From Basidiobolus meristosporus CBS 931.73 (taxonomy: Eukaryota > Basidiobolomycota > Basidiobolomycetes > Basidiobolales > Basidiobolaceae), in the NCBI GenBank assembly GCA_002104905.1, contig MCFE01000084.1:114274-178273 (forward strand): a stretch of 64,000 bases of DNA. Direction: 5' to 3'. A model generated the notes under the pieces. The model searched no databases. It saw only the letters and a program-made list of their open reading frames with translations, and was not told the DNA's origin. This document shows positions 37,280-50,050 of the stretch, piece by piece. The position numbers and the translations under genes were made by a program. Every line of letters begins with the position of its first letter. Position 1 is the first letter of the stretch.

Positions 37280-38509
37280 TAAACTTCAAGGGCGGATGGA
37301 GAGTTGGAGAAACTGATGCTTTCTCTCACGAGGCAGATATCTGCTCCTTTTAAGGGCCTTAACATGGTACTGTGAAGTAGTCATGGATGCGGATAATCCA
37401 GTTTTGGGATATGTGGTGTTTAGCCAATCACCATCCACCAGTCTCGACAACGCAATTTTGCTTTCCTAATATAATTTTGGGGTGCAAAGCCTACGAGAGT
37501 TACACGACGATAAACAATTATAAAAATCTTTTATTGGAGCCAAGTTCCAATGATCAAATGCTGCCATAGACTTGTTACTGTTGATTTGGAAACCTGATCC
37601 TGCGTTAGCCAGTCGCGACAGAGGCTGCTAATAATGTACGCTTAATATGTATATATACACTGTTCATGATGCGTGAGAAAATATCTGCCAGTTCATTGCG
37701 ATCGTCTATTGACGAGGGTCATAGGAAGTGATTGGCTTGTGCTATAGATCTATGAAAAATACTTGCTGAAGCTAAAATCCAATAGAGGGAAGATCACATT
37801 ACTGGTACGTCAGAGCAAGGATTTCCTACTCAAGATTCGAACCCCTCTTTCGATGGATGATCTACAATGACTATTCGTGGGTGATTTTTCTGCGCACCAG
37901 TGACAACGATGCCATGGATCAATGGCTGTTCACTAGGACCACAGGAGTCGCAAAGCTTTTTTTAGTGCAACGAGTACACTGAAAATGGATATCGGTATAC
38001 CACGAAGGCCACCCCCATGCCTTGTCAGGAGGGTCTGCGATACATAGCAATTTTAGGCCACGCTCAAATACGCTGTATACGAGCATGTGGAGCGGGATTA
38101 AATGCGGAATTGTTGCATCATTTTGTGGAATATCGGCGGCTATATTTAAAGTCACATGTACTATTTTTACGTGTGGTGGTCGTGCTGGCCGGCCAAATTC
38201 AATGCAGTGGTGCATGTGTATAAATCGATAGTAAACATTTTCTCTGTTTATTTGTTTGCTACCAGGTTGCTAGTAAGGTGTAGCCAGATCGTGATTAGTG
38301 GCTCACTTTGATATTGATTCAAACTTATCGAGTAAGTCTACTTCTCCAAACCATGCTGATGCAGAGATTGAGATATGAGACGCATAAGAAAGCTGCCCAT
38401 ATTTCCAAATTCTTACACAAGTAGATAGTGTGCAGTTGCGTCTATACTAGGCCACTGATAGCTTAATTCTTATATTGGGAACACCAGCGAAAAGCTAGTC
38501 TGGTTCATC
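37280..38509. other. Intergenic region
   Basis: Upstream region of the amidase gene and the 3' flank of the ERMARD-like gene. No coding feature is supported. A TTCGAA word at 37836 was tested as a tRNA T-loop and does not pair. Confidence 0.45.
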
Positions 38510-40948
38510 TCAGCGTGAGACATGTTCCATTGTTGGAATCTGTCCTCCGATGGTGGTGACAAAAGACTCCCAATGAGAAGTCAGTTCTTTGACATTGCCG
38601 CATATAGGGCTATTTCCAATCTTTCTAGCCCGCTGCGCAACGGTAAGCAACGCTTCAAGGTACTTCCAGAAGCGGCTTCCGAGCTTCGACGTATCGTCGA
38701 CACTAGGCTCTTTGGATGCCACAGAGTAATACTGGGATTCCACCATCATCATGATGGTACAGAGCAGCCGATCGTTGATTGAAAAAATATCCTTAACAAC
38801 CTTTATGAACTGGGTGTGATGGCGTGAAGATAATTGTCGCGTAACAAACGATGCATGACTTCTTTCCAAATAGAGCTGAAGTTGATGGTAATTGGCCAAG
38901 ATGGTGTCGGCTGCTCTCTTCAAAGCATTTACAATTCGATATGTAGTTGCATTTCTATATAACACTACTATCTCAGAGGAGTTAAGGTGATTTGTTGCTC
39001 GAGCTGCCGGATATACTTCTGCCGCTGGGTTGAAAATACATGGACGACAATGGCGGCTGGGAAGCTTTAGCAAGCAATTGGTGAGCTTAGCGAAAGACGT
39101 AAGTAGCACTTCGCTATTTATGGTCTCGTTGTCATTTGAGTGTGAGCTCTCCTTGTTTTCTAATTGGTCAAGAATCCGTTTTCGTGTTTCGACTGTTACT
39201 GCTCTTTGAGTGGCAACATTGATAAGGGCTCTCCTGAGCTTGATCAACGGATGATACTGTGATCGGTAGCTGCAGACAAATGCATTAGCATTATCGGTAA
39301 AACCAGAATCCAGACAGATTGCACTATTTTCAGCAAAGGTTCGGCACAAAAGCATTAGTGCGGCAAGTACTACCGAGCATAGTCGCATGGATACAGTTCC
39401 CAAGTCTATCTCGGCGTGTGAGATTTTATCACGAAGGCGGATGGAGCAGTTGTAGTCGAACAGATCCATTAACAGCTCCTGTAACCCAAAATACGTCAGA
39501 CAATGTGGGGTGAAATGGCTAAGCGACCCACTCCACCTTTAAATTTACTCTCAGCTCAGAGGATAATGCATTTTCCTTCCCATTGACTGTGCCTCCAAGG
39601 ATATCATCCAGGACAACGTAGTACGCTTCCGAATCTGCGGTAAGCACGGTGTTGTTAGGAAGTTTGTTATGAAAAACGTATTTCACTCTCAATGCATGCT
39701 CCAGTAACACGATACTATTGACTATAAACGCAGCCGCTTCTTGTGAGGAGTAATACCTCGCCATAGTATCCCATTGGGGTTTCTGCTCGAGCGGGATGAA
39801 TTTGGAATTCTCAAACACCTGCCTAATGTACGCAACATCGACTGTAGGGTGTGATGAGAGAGACGCTGCCTTATAGCTGATAGCCATAATTCATACCTAG
39901 TTCCTTCATGATATCTATGTGATCCTCCGTATACCAGCTATCGGCTTTTAGTAAAGCACGGTGTTTGAGAGGAAGTTGGACATTTTGCAGTAATACATGT
40001 CCTATTGTTCTAACAAGATAATATAAAATAGAACAGTAACCGGGATGAACCTCTCCAGGAGCCACAAAACCATGCCAAACAAGATTCCGGATATTGATGG
40101 CTTTCGGAGTCCCCATAAGAATACGCAAGATGAATACCTAGCTCAAATGGTTAGGCGAGATTGCTTAGCCACGAGGCTGAGAACCAATACTTGTACCAGG
40201 TCTTCCCCTAATAGGGAGTGCAAAACATCGTTTTGTAAGAGGTCTTTCATTAATAGTGGGATGCGATTTGTAGTATTTGTTACAGTGTAGAGTAGATCTC
40301 CCAGAGCTCTATCCAGAGCAGCCGTAGCTAACAAAAGGCATGTAATGTTGTCACCTTTCGTAAGCAGAGTATATGCTTGAATAAGATCCTGGTTTTACTT
40401 CAATGTTAGAATAAGGCATAAAAGAATACTCCTACTCATACCCGTTGCAATTCGAAGCCCAGCCACGTAGTATACTCGTCCTGCAAGCGAAATCCCGTGG
40501 TACTTGTAGAATGTTGCATTTCAACACGTCTTATAACCACAGATAATCTAGTCGTAGCCTCTTCCCAATACTCATCGACGATATCAGAGTCTAGTGAATC
40601 ATTATGAATTCATGTACGAATCGAATATTTGGAATGTGGAATTATACCGTTAGTGTTGCTAATTACGAGAGGACGCAGTACTTTCGTTATCTTAGATATA
40701 TCTAAAATGGACAAGGAGTCTACAAGAAATGACTCCGTAAGATGCTCTAATAGCAGGGCCTCAACATTCTCCGAGTTCAGGAAAAACAAGCGCTGAACGC
40801 GAGCAGATAAGTAGCTCTGTTGAGCCATTTGTAATGAAACACACAATCTATCAGCAATAAAGCCTAAATCGTCAAGTAGCTCAATTTTAAGCATTAATAT
40901 GCATGGTTGGCTAGGCAAGTCCGCTTGTAAGTAATATTGGGATTTCAT
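38510..40948 (-). CDS. ERMARD-like protein with DUF4209 domain
   Basis: Six exons, read on the minus strand: 40948-40648, 40590-40442, 40388-40191, 40137-39897, 39841-39537 and 39478-38510. They give 2163 nt (720 residues). The introns are 57, 53, 53, 55 and 58 nt, all GT-AG and all restoring one frame. The exon junctions rebuild the DUF4209 core: LLLATAALDRALGDLLYTV, then IPLLMKDLLQNDVLHSLLGE, then RILMGTPKAINIRNLVWHGF followed by VAPGE. This is the signature of the animal endoplasmic-reticulum membrane-associated RNA degradation protein. The C-terminal half has a hydrophobic segment (MRLCSVVLAALMLLCRTF) that may anchor it. The molecular role is unknown in the family. The start is uncertain: 40948 is the first in-frame ATG, and an upstream exon cannot be excluded because animal proteins have a longer N-terminus. 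Confidence 0.82.
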
Positions 40949-42437
40949 CAATATCTTGGAAATATTTTCGATCACTTCTGAAGTCCAAATCTATTTCCAA
41001 GTCGTACAATAGCCCTCATACTTTATACATATCTTTCCATTCCCTCCATAACATACTCTGGCCGTTGTTCTTACAAAGTTTCACAATATGTACAAGTATT
41101 CTACCTAATAAACCAACGAGTATGTATTTTTTTCTATCTTCCTAGTTCGAATTCAACTTGCGGAAGTTTATGAGCTCCAAGCCAACAGCCCCAGAAAAAT
41201 CTCAGGCATCTACCTCCGGCCTATTATCTGTTTGAAAAATTTAATGGTAAAGGTTTTCAAAGTTGGAAAACATAGATCATAATTCTACCGAATGAAAGAG
41301 GTATTTCAGTTGACCTTACGAAGTTCAGCTTTGCTAGGGGTGCTAGGAATAACTCTGACTCTACAACTCCATGGCATAATACTCGAAAAAATAATGAAGC
41401 CTGGATTTAGATGTGGCTTGATTCAAACATCGTGCCAAACACCTGATCATGGTATATGAAATGCCAAGTTTAGAACTGAGTTAGTAGCGGTATTGCGTAA
41501 ACGAAGTTTTACTACCGCTTTTCAGGTTGTCGCTCAGCATAATTCAGAGGAATGTTGTCACCTCAAGCTTCGAGGTAATGACTGCCTTGATCAAGTAGTG
41601 CTGTTTGATACATTTATAAATATAGCTAATCGAACCCTGAGGATCAAGTGCCCACAACCTAACTTGGCTAAAATCAGTTGGTAAACACTGTAAACACTCT
41701 ATCCCTGATATCCTTCCATGGTTCGAAGGTAGAGATTGACACTGGTGATTTTGTACTTGACTGGATCTATTGCTTGTATTTAATACATAGCTTGAGCTCA
41801 TCATCTTAGGCCAGTCAATTAGGTAGGAAACCAAACAAAATCTAGTAGATTCTGCCGCTTCCATAGAGGCCTCAGTCAACGCTGGAATGTGCTTTATTAT
41901 TATGCCAGGTAATGAAAGTCAAGGTGCTCGTGAGACTCTCACAGCCAATGTTCCATCTGCTTTGAGGGTTGGTTCCATTACACAATCAATTCTCGGCAGA
42001 CTAGTATTTGGAGAGCATACGCCAAACTGTCCGACCCAGGAGCTGAGATCAATTCTGCATTGATTGCTGCACTATCACTAGACGTGGGTACCGCCTCAAT
42101 TCCCCAGCATGTCTGATTATCTAACTCATGATTTCATTCAGCTAATATTAGCAAGTCAAGATCACCCCATGCATTTAAATGATCTTTACCTCGTAGAAAG
42201 GATATATGAGGTTCAAACGAAGTGAACGAAATCTCTCAAGTATTCTCTTCATGATAGCATTTTGTTTTTTTCCACAGCAGTTGCAAAAACCTTATTCTAT
42301 TATTGATTTCACTGTGGCAATTTTTGTTTAATTTTAATTGGACTAAATGGTCTGACACTTCATTAATGACCAATGTGTACGGCTTTCGCTAATTTTATTT
42401 GAAATATATATAAGCCAACCCTGCTAACTCTGAGGTA
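40949..42437. other. Intergenic region with possible copia gag remnant
   Basis: Plus-strand codons around 41226-41440 read FEKFNGKGFQSWK, then after stops NNEAWI...WLDSNIVPN, which resembles the copia Gag N-terminus (F-x-G-x-x-F-x-x-W ... A...W...L). Stops interrupt it repeatedly. Nothing else was recognised. Confidence 0.3.
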
Positions 42438-44446
42438 CTATTGAGTATTGTTTGTTTTTTTGTAAACTATATGCAGGTGCTTAGCATAGCAGTCTTTACA
42501 CATTGGGTTGTTAGGGTTGCAACTGCATGAAAACTCCACCTTAGTACCTCCGACATGAGTGGCAGAACAGGTTTTGCAAGCTAACCTGAGGCGCTTTGTG
42601 CCACGACCTTCACTCATAGACAAATAAGTATGATTTTCTGCACTTATGAGCCGCCTCTGACTGCCAGGTGGTGCCTTGATAGCTGTTCCAGCCAAGCTCT
42701 TACAATGTTGCAAGAGCTTATATGCTAAGACATCCTTGAAAGAGGAGTAGGATAAGCCACCTTTTTCATAGGCAAACGTACAATAAGCGCTATAGGCGTT
42801 GGCTTCACAGATGCTCAAGATAAAACCGTAGAAACGTATTTCCCATCTTTCTGTAGATACAGCATCATGGTAAGATGTCAAATTATCTCGAGGATTGTTA
42901 GCAGCATCAGATGAACCTAAAAATACAATAAATGGAACACATCTTGCTTCTTCAAGAGAGCATTCTACTTACCTTTGTGGGTCTCGTATTCCTCAGCCAC
43001 TTCAGGTCGCTGGATAGTTATCATTTTACCGGCATCCCCTACAAAAGTTCTCCATCCGGTAAGCCTTGTAGTGCTGCATGAGGATATGAATGCCTTGACC
43101 CTGTGATCACGGTAGGCACAGACAAAGATTCTACCACTCCTTGTTGTCTTTTTCATGGTGAAGCAAGCACCATACGAATTTCCAACTCTAGCAACGATAT
43201 CAGCGGTGGGCATACCACGTGGCCAGTCACAGCGCTTGGTCACTTGCATGATTGAATACAGGCCATGTTCAGTCAACATCATTGTCATATTTGGGGATCC
43301 AAACCTAGAGTCTGCAATAATGGTACGGCCAGTACCAAACCAAGGTTTTACCAATCGTTTTACAGAGGAAGTCAACCTGGATATACCAGGATCACTGTGA
43401 TATTCCTCCAGTAACTGGGCACTGACAATGTCTATTCTCAGGATACAAGTAGTATGATAGTCTGTTAAAGTCCGGAGTTCCTGACTGAGGGAGTGCGACT
43501 TTCTTGGGACTTTCTTAACATTGGGCGGGGCAGTGCCTAACCATTGATTCACTGATTCATCAATGACCAAGTACTTACAGGGTTCTAAACAAGTTTTCAT
43601 GTGCTCGTTAAAAGCATCAATAGTTGCTCTAGTCTGATAGAGAGCATCGATTGCTTGATGTTCTTGGGAAGGGATTGCAAGAGTATGCATTCTTAGAATA
43701 TCTTTGAATCTTCTGTGTGACATATATTCCGTAAAGTCAAGGTTCATCAAGAAATGAGACGAGCCTTGTTTCCAATAAGCGTTTTTGTCTGAATGATTAA
43801 TAACTGTCATCACAGTTATCAATGCAATCCACATCATGTACTCAGCAAATGTAATGTCAGTCCAGGGGCCAATACTGCTTGCATATGCATTGGTTCTCTG
43901 AATGATAATTCGGAAGTGATCCAAAGGAAGGAAGAACAAGAAATAATCTAGTGGGGAGGCATTCCTGGCATTTTTCATATTTAAACGAGCTTTCAAGGAG
44001 GTAAAGCCATCGGCAGATCCGCTTGTGCGGGAGTCAGTGTATACTTGCCCAGTAGTCCAGGCGTCTGCAGCAGTGTGGCCAATTCCATTTTCTTCATCCA
44101 CTTCTTGGATGGCATCCTCCAATAGGTCTTCAGTAACAATACTCTTGGAAGTATTAGCAGCTACAGGCGCAACGTTTCCCAAGGTATCATTATTGCTGGC
44201 CTCAATATACTTTAAACAGTTTTGTGAAAGAGTTAATGTAATCCACGGCACCAGATCCAAAACGACATCATAATTCACATTGCCATTGACTGTTGAGCGT
44301 GCAATGGTAACTCCCTTGAAGCTCAAACTGGGTGTATTCCAGTCAAAATGCAGCGATAATAGACGTTTGACTTCCATATGTTTAATAGAACGCTTGGATA
44401 CTGATACACGTACGTTAACATCAAGATGTTTACTGGCAGCAGGCAT
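42438..44446 (-). CDS. piggyBac-type transposase (two exons)
   Basis: Exons 44446-42973 and 42916-42438 join across a 56-nt GTAAGT...TTTTTAG intron to give 650 residues without stops. It is a DDE_Tnp_1_7 cut-and-paste transposase. The candidate catalytic acids are D296 in YLVIDESVNQW and D379 in TIIADSRFGSP, with a third after the splice (D495 or D502, SSDAANNPRDN, in place of the usual GGVDxxD). The C-terminus is the Cys-rich zinc domain that binds element ends (CKTC...CSCNP...CKDCYAKH). The acidic N-terminal ~130 residues are typical of the family. I did not find paired terminal inverted repeats with TTAA sites, so it may be an immobile or domesticated copy. The intact frame suggests recent arrival or selection. 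Confidence 0.87.
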
Positions 44447-45367
44447 GACTTAAGATTGATGGCATAGGATAAATTTGAAAAGCTTGGAGTTAACAATTTT
44501 TTGTTCATTTCTGTTTCTTATAGATCATCTGAATCAAAGGTTTATCCATGAACAATTCGAATTACTCATCATCTTCCTTTTTGGTTAGTATTGTTCTACT
44601 ATTGCTGGTCACTGATAATTTGTAGATGTTTCCTCGTGTTTATTACCACTGAGATATCTAACTTGAAGTGACAATGCAGCTCTCTGGTGCTTGTATTGTC
44701 TTGTACTAGAATGCGGTACTAACAGACTGATAATAACTTGAGAATATTGTTGCGGATGGTGACTGGCCCTTGGTCAAGCTGGTTTAAGTTGAATATCTTA
44801 TCAGCCTTGTTAGAGGAGTACCTTTTGACATTATCTAGTAAAGCCTGGGTTGACTGAAACCAGCACATGTCTACACCAGCACCCTCATACAGTACAGAAA
44901 CTCAAGAAGTCTCTGAGTCATGAGCATTATTCTCTTCACCTACTTCAAATGGGACTACCTTATGATAGCAAGCTTCCATTTGTCTGGAATACAGCTTAGT
45001 GCTGTATTTCACTTGTAATGCATAAAGAGAAGTAGTAATTGTTGTAAATCTTGTAATTACACCCCTATGAAAAATATTAAAGTTGGAATTCTTTGAATTT
45101 TCAGCTGATATTTGAATGGTATTTTGCTGATGTTACTTCAAATTTTCAATTGCAATTTCTGGTGGAAGTAATGAGTAGCCACTAGCCAGATTCAATATGA
45201 ATACTACTTGGCCTAATCTCCCACTGGAAAGTTTGTCTGCTTGTCTGCCCTACAGTTGGCATCTGAGATATTGAGTGTTGTCATTTCTACAAAGTTGAAA
45301 CTCAACTGATATATAGATTCTATTCTGCTGGCCATTTCTTGATTTTTCTCTTAGGGCACCTAGATAC
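44447..45367. other. Spacer between piggyBac gene and copia element
   Basis: AT-rich and without a gene. It may contain the 5' end of the piggyBac element, but I cannot define an inverted repeat. Confidence 0.4.
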
Positions 45368-45716
45368 TGTTGTAAGAGACTTGGAGATATTGGAAGTGAT
45401 TGGGAGGACAAGTAGATTATGTGGTTTTCACTTAGTGATATATTGAATGTAAAAGTAGTATTTATATTTTTACCTGGTCTTGGCATTACAAACACGTAGA
45501 ATAGGTTAAGGAAGGTCCCAAGAACATGTGTGCACAGTTTAGGGCTGTTTGGACAACTTTGAAAATTTTCAAGTTCTGGGTACCTGGTATTTTGGTGAAA
45601 ATATTCTAAGTAAATCCTGACAAGGAATTTGGTCAGTATTCTCTAGGATTTGAAGGTAATGATCTAAGTGACTAAGTTAGGTGAATATTCAGGTGGTAAT
45701 ACAAATTTTTACAACA
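45368..45716 (-). repeat. 3' LTR of the copia element
   Basis: 349 bp with TG...CA ends. It is adjacent to the polypurine tract GAGTGGGAG on its internal side. Confidence 0.9.
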
Positions 45717-45727
45717 CTCCCACTCAG

Positions 45728-48700
45728 CTAAATGTTCATACTGACTAGTCCTAATTTTGACCTAAGATATTTAAACTTGTTGCTAGCTAATGGTTTGGTA
45801 AATATGTCTGCAATCATTTCATCTGTAGGACAGTAAACTAAGCTAACTAAGTTATTCTCTATAGCTTCACGTATGAAATGATGTCTAACATCTATGTGCT
45901 TGGTTCTAGCATGAAAAGTTGGATATCTACCTAATTGTATACATCCTTGATTATCTTGAAATAAAGTAATAGGCGTTTTTTGACATAGGCCTAAATCTGT
46001 AAAAAGCTTTCTTAACCACATTGCTTCTTTTGTAGCTTCACAGGCTGCCATATACTCTGCCTCTGTAATAGAAAGTGCTATGGTTGGTTGCTTTCTTGAA
46101 TTCCATGAAATTGCTCCTTTACAGTAAAGAAAGGTGTATCCTGTGGTGGATCTTCTGTCTTCTAAGTTTTGTCCCCAATCAGCATCAGAGTATCCCACAA
46201 TATCCTGTTCTGAATCCTTATATGTGTATCTTAAGCAGATATAAGCAGTTCCTTTTAGGTATCTAAAAATGTGCTTAACTGCTGCAATATGATCAGATCC
46301 ATAGTTCTGATTATGTTGGCTGACAACTCCCACTGAATATGAGATATCTGGACGTGTTCTAAGCATGATATACATCAGACTGCTGACCATAGATTGATAG
46401 GGAAAGTCAGGGCTTTCAGATGGCACCAAGCTCTCTTGATTTGGTTGAGTTTTGACCAAGTTAAGGTTTGTCTCCATTGGGGTAGCTGCCAGATTACAGT
46501 CTTCCATTTTGTACTTCTTTAGTATATCTTGAATATACTTGGACTGGCTTAGGGTGATAGTCTGGGTACTTCTGTCTATGGAGAACTTAATCCCTAAGTA
46601 GTAATTAAGCTCTCCTAGATTGGACATCTTGAACTCCTTAGATAGGCTGGATTTAGTCTCTTCCAATGTTTTTAGGTTATTGGCAGCTATAATAAGATCA
46701 TCCAAATATAGAGCTAGTAGAACTGAATTTGCTCTATCTGGCTTATAGTATATACTATAGTCAGCATTACCCCTTCTGAAACTCAAAGATTCCAAATATG
46801 AATCTATCTTGCAATTCCAGGCTCTTGGTGATTGTTTGAGACCATATAGTGACTTTTTAAGCTTACAGACCAAATGGGGGTTATCTTGGTCAACAAACCC
46901 ATCAGGCTGGTCCATATACACATCCTCATCAAGTTCTCCATTCAAAAATGCAGTTTTTGCATCCATTTGATGAATAAAAAAACTTATATTTGGCTGCAAT
47001 AGCCAATATTAATCTGATGGAATTAAACTTGGATACTGGTGCAAAGGTCTCAGTATAGTCAAGTCCTTTTGTTTGAGAGTATCCTTTGGCTACAAGTCTT
47101 GCTTTGTATCTTTCAATTGTACCATCAGCCTTGCATTTTGTCTTGAAGACCCATCTGCATCCAATTGATTTTTGGTTGATTGGTAATTTGACTAAGTCCC
47201 AAGTTTGGTTTTCCATCAGGGCCTGATATTCCTCAGTCATTGCAGATCTCCAAAACTTTGTCTGAGGGCTATTTAGGGCCTCTTTTACAGTCTGGGGTTC
47301 ATCAATATGGACTGAATAGGCATAGGCTAAGTTTGTACCCTCATTGATATAGTAGTTTGGGCTATTTCTTGTCCAATTGGATCTCTGGGCATTTGATACT
47401 GGAATGATCACTTCTGGGATATTCCTGGGCACTGATTCTGGCTGAACCATGGTTGTAGAGTCCTCTGGAGTGAAAAAAATTTCATTGTTTTGCTCTGATT
47501 CAATCCTGACTATTGGTGGACTTAAAATCAAATTTTGCCATCATCTGATGTCATTTTTTGTGAAAATTTGAATTTTCATCAAACAACACATCCCTGGACT
47601 TGATAAGCTTCTTTGCTTTGGTATTGTAGAGTCTGTATGCCTTACTCTCATTGCAGTAGGCCAAAAATATGCATTTTACACTTTTTGGCTCAAATTTTAA
47701 CTGATTTCCAACCAGTTTTTTGGCATATGCTGTACACCCAAATATTCTTAGATGTTCTGCACTTGGTCTGTATCCATACCATGCTTTGAATGGAGTAGAA
47801 TCACAAAGTATTCTATTATAACTCCTATTTTTCAGGTATACAGCAGTGGCAACTGATTCCGCCTAAAAATCATAGGATAATTTTCATCATGGATCATAGA
47901 TCTTGCCATATCAATTATTGATCTGTTAGCTTGTTCTGCTACTCCATTTTGCTGGGGGGAGTATGGTACAGTAGTCTCTTGCTTTATCCCATGAATTTTG
48001 CAGAAGTGGATGAATTGTATTGAGGTATATTCTCCACCATTGTCAGAGCGTATTTTCTTGATTTTTTCACCAGTTTCTCTCACCACCATGGCTTTAAACT
48101 CCCTGAACTTAGACAGAGCTTCTTCCTTTCTCTCCATGAAGTAGACCCATGTGTATCTTGTATAATCATCAATAAAAGTGATTAAATACTTCATCCTGCC
48201 TAACAATAAATTTTGCATAGGTCCACACAGATCTGAGTGAATTAGATCTAATTTTTTCTTAGTTTTGATTAACCCAGAGCTCTTGAACAGTTGTCTGGCT
48301 TGTTTCCCATATATGCAGGCTTCACAGTGCTCCAAATTAGCTGGGGGATCAATTTTCACTTCAGATATTAGCTGATCTTTGGTCATTTTACGCAAATAAT
48401 CAAAAGTGATGTGTCCAAATCTCCTATGCCAAAGCATTGGTGTTTCTTCATTCAAGTTACTTATATTGGCTTCCAGATATGATGTAATAGAAGTCAACTT
48501 GTATAGATTCTGATCTCTGATGCCCAAAGCAATATGGGCACCATTTTGATCAGTGATCCTGCATCCAGAATTGTCAAAACTGAAACTGAGTCCTTCTGCT
48601 GTGGCCTTGCTTACAGAGAGTAGGTTCTTGGCTATTTCTGGTACATAGAGTACTTCTTTAAAGGTCAGTGTATGGCTTCCTTCACAGCTTCTAAGGTCTA

Positions 48701-49745
48701 CCTGAATAGTTCCTTCTCCCGCTGCATAAAGTGTTCTATTGTCACCCATGAAAACCTTCTTAATTGGAATTTCTTGATATTGGGTAAAAAGTTCTTTTTG
48801 GTGTGTAAAGTGTTGAGAAGCTCCAGAGTCAATATACCACGTCTGAGAATCCTTGTTTGTGGTCATATTTAGTGCAGATATGAATAGTCTATCTTCAGTT
48901 GTTGCAGCATTTCCATATTCAGGATTCTTTTGCTGATTATCTTTCTTTTTGAGACACCGGTCTGATGTGTGTCCTTTCCTTTTGCAGTAGCTACAAAACA
49001 GGTTGCTGTTGCCTTTGTAGGGTCTTGGGTACCTCCTTTGTTGGTTATCATTGCTTATTAAAGCATTTTCTTCTTCCTTCTTATTGGCACTTAATTTTCT
49101 TAGTTCTTCATCCAGGAGCCTTCCGTATACATAATTTAAGGTCAAATCTTCAGTTCTGGACTCTAGGGCTGATACAAGGCCCTAAAACTTGTCTGTCAGG
49201 CTATTCAGGATGGTAACTATCACATCCTCATCAGTAGTTGGTACGCCCACAGATTCCATCTCATCTAACAGCAGGGTAATTCTGTTAATTAGATTTATCA
49301 TTTCTTCTGCTGGCAGCATCTTTGTAGTAAAGAATCTTTGTCTCAGATACATCTTCTTGGCAGCTGAACATGACTGGTAGGTATCTTCTAATGCTTTCCA
49401 GGCATTCTTTGCTGTTTTTGCTCTTGAGCATTGAATTAGCAATTTGTCCTTGACGTTAAGGCAAATGCAGTTAAAGGCACTTTGTTCTTTCTTCTAGTAC
49501 TTTAAGGCTTCCTCTCCCACATTTTTAGCAGGGCATTCTTCTCCCATGACAATATCCCAAAGGCCACTTTCTTGTAGCAGCATCTTCATCTTCACCTTCC
49601 ACACTTGGTAGTTAGAGCCATCCAACTTTTCAGCAGAGGGAAAAATTTCAGTAATAGCAGTAGTAGACATTGCAGGGAGTGCCAGCTTGGGGCTCATAAC
49701 CTGTTGTAAGAGTCTTGGAGATATTGGAAGTGATTGGGAGGACAA
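45728..49745 (-). pseudogene. Copia Gag-Pol polyprotein, lightly disabled
   Basis: Reading from the 5' LTR: Gag (LDGSNYQVWKVKM near the start), zinc knuckle CSYCKRKGHTSDRC, protease WYIDSGASQHFT, integrase with HRRFGH and an Asp/Asp/Glu core including SDNGGEY, then reverse transcriptase with YLDD and RNase H (ITEAEYMAA), ending at 45728. The frame is broken by two in-frame TAG codons in Gag (at the 49494 and 49182 frame ends), a small deletion near 47870 after integrase, further breaks near 47530, and a frame change near 46990 at the start of reverse transcriptase. At three of these sites the family would have Trp (TGG), so a G-to-A change explains the stops or is part of the lesion. The remaining sequence is close to coding. 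Confidence 0.85.
49680..49701 (-). promoter_or_regulatory. Primer-binding site matching the anticodon arm of tRNA-iMet
   Basis: Directly after the 5' LTR the minus strand reads GGTTATGAGCCCC. This is the complement of GGGGCUCAUAACC, the anticodon stem-loop of initiator tRNA-Met, not of a tRNA 3' end. Drosophila copia is known to prime from such a half-tRNA. The ATG inside this site is in frame with Gag. Confidence 0.75.
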
Positions 49746-50050
49746 GTAGATTATGTGGTTTTCACTTAATGATCAATTGAATGTAAAAGTAGTATTTGTA
49801 CTTTTACCTGGTCTTGGCATTACAAACATGTAGAATAGGTTAAGAAAGGTCCCAAAAGCATGTGTGCAAAGTTTGGGGCTGTCTGGACAACTTTGAGAAT
49901 TTTCAAGTTCTGGGTACCTGGTATTTTGGTGAAACTATTCTAAGTAAATCCTGACAAGGAATTTTGTCAGTATTCTCTAGGATTTGAAGGTGATGATCTA
50001 AGTGACTAAGTTAGGTGAATACTTAGGTGGAAATACAAATTTTTACAACA
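49702..50050 (-). repeat. 5' LTR of the copia element
   Basis: 349 bp, same ends and length as the 3' LTR. It is followed directly by the primer-binding site on its internal side. Confidence 0.9.

Larger units (their letters stand above)
45368..50050 (-). mobile_element. Ty1/copia LTR retrotransposon with both LTRs
   Basis: 4683 bp, bounded by two 349-bp LTRs (45368-45716 and 49702-50050) that start TGTTGTAA and end TTACAACA. Between them the minus strand carries, in copia order, Gag, protease, integrase, reverse transcriptase and RNase H. The primer site next to the 5' LTR is GGTTATGAGCCCC and the polypurine tract next to the 3' LTR is GAGTGGGAG. By eye the LTRs differ at about 20 of 349 positions (about 6%), mostly transitions, so the insertion is not recent. 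No 5-bp target duplication is seen (GATAC against TTCTT), which suggests rearrangement after insertion. Confidence 0.92.

Noticed and set aside
37834-37852. TTCGAA word resembling a tRNA T-loop on the minus strand
   Set aside because: The flanking bases cannot form the five-pair T stem and no acceptor or anticodon arm is found.
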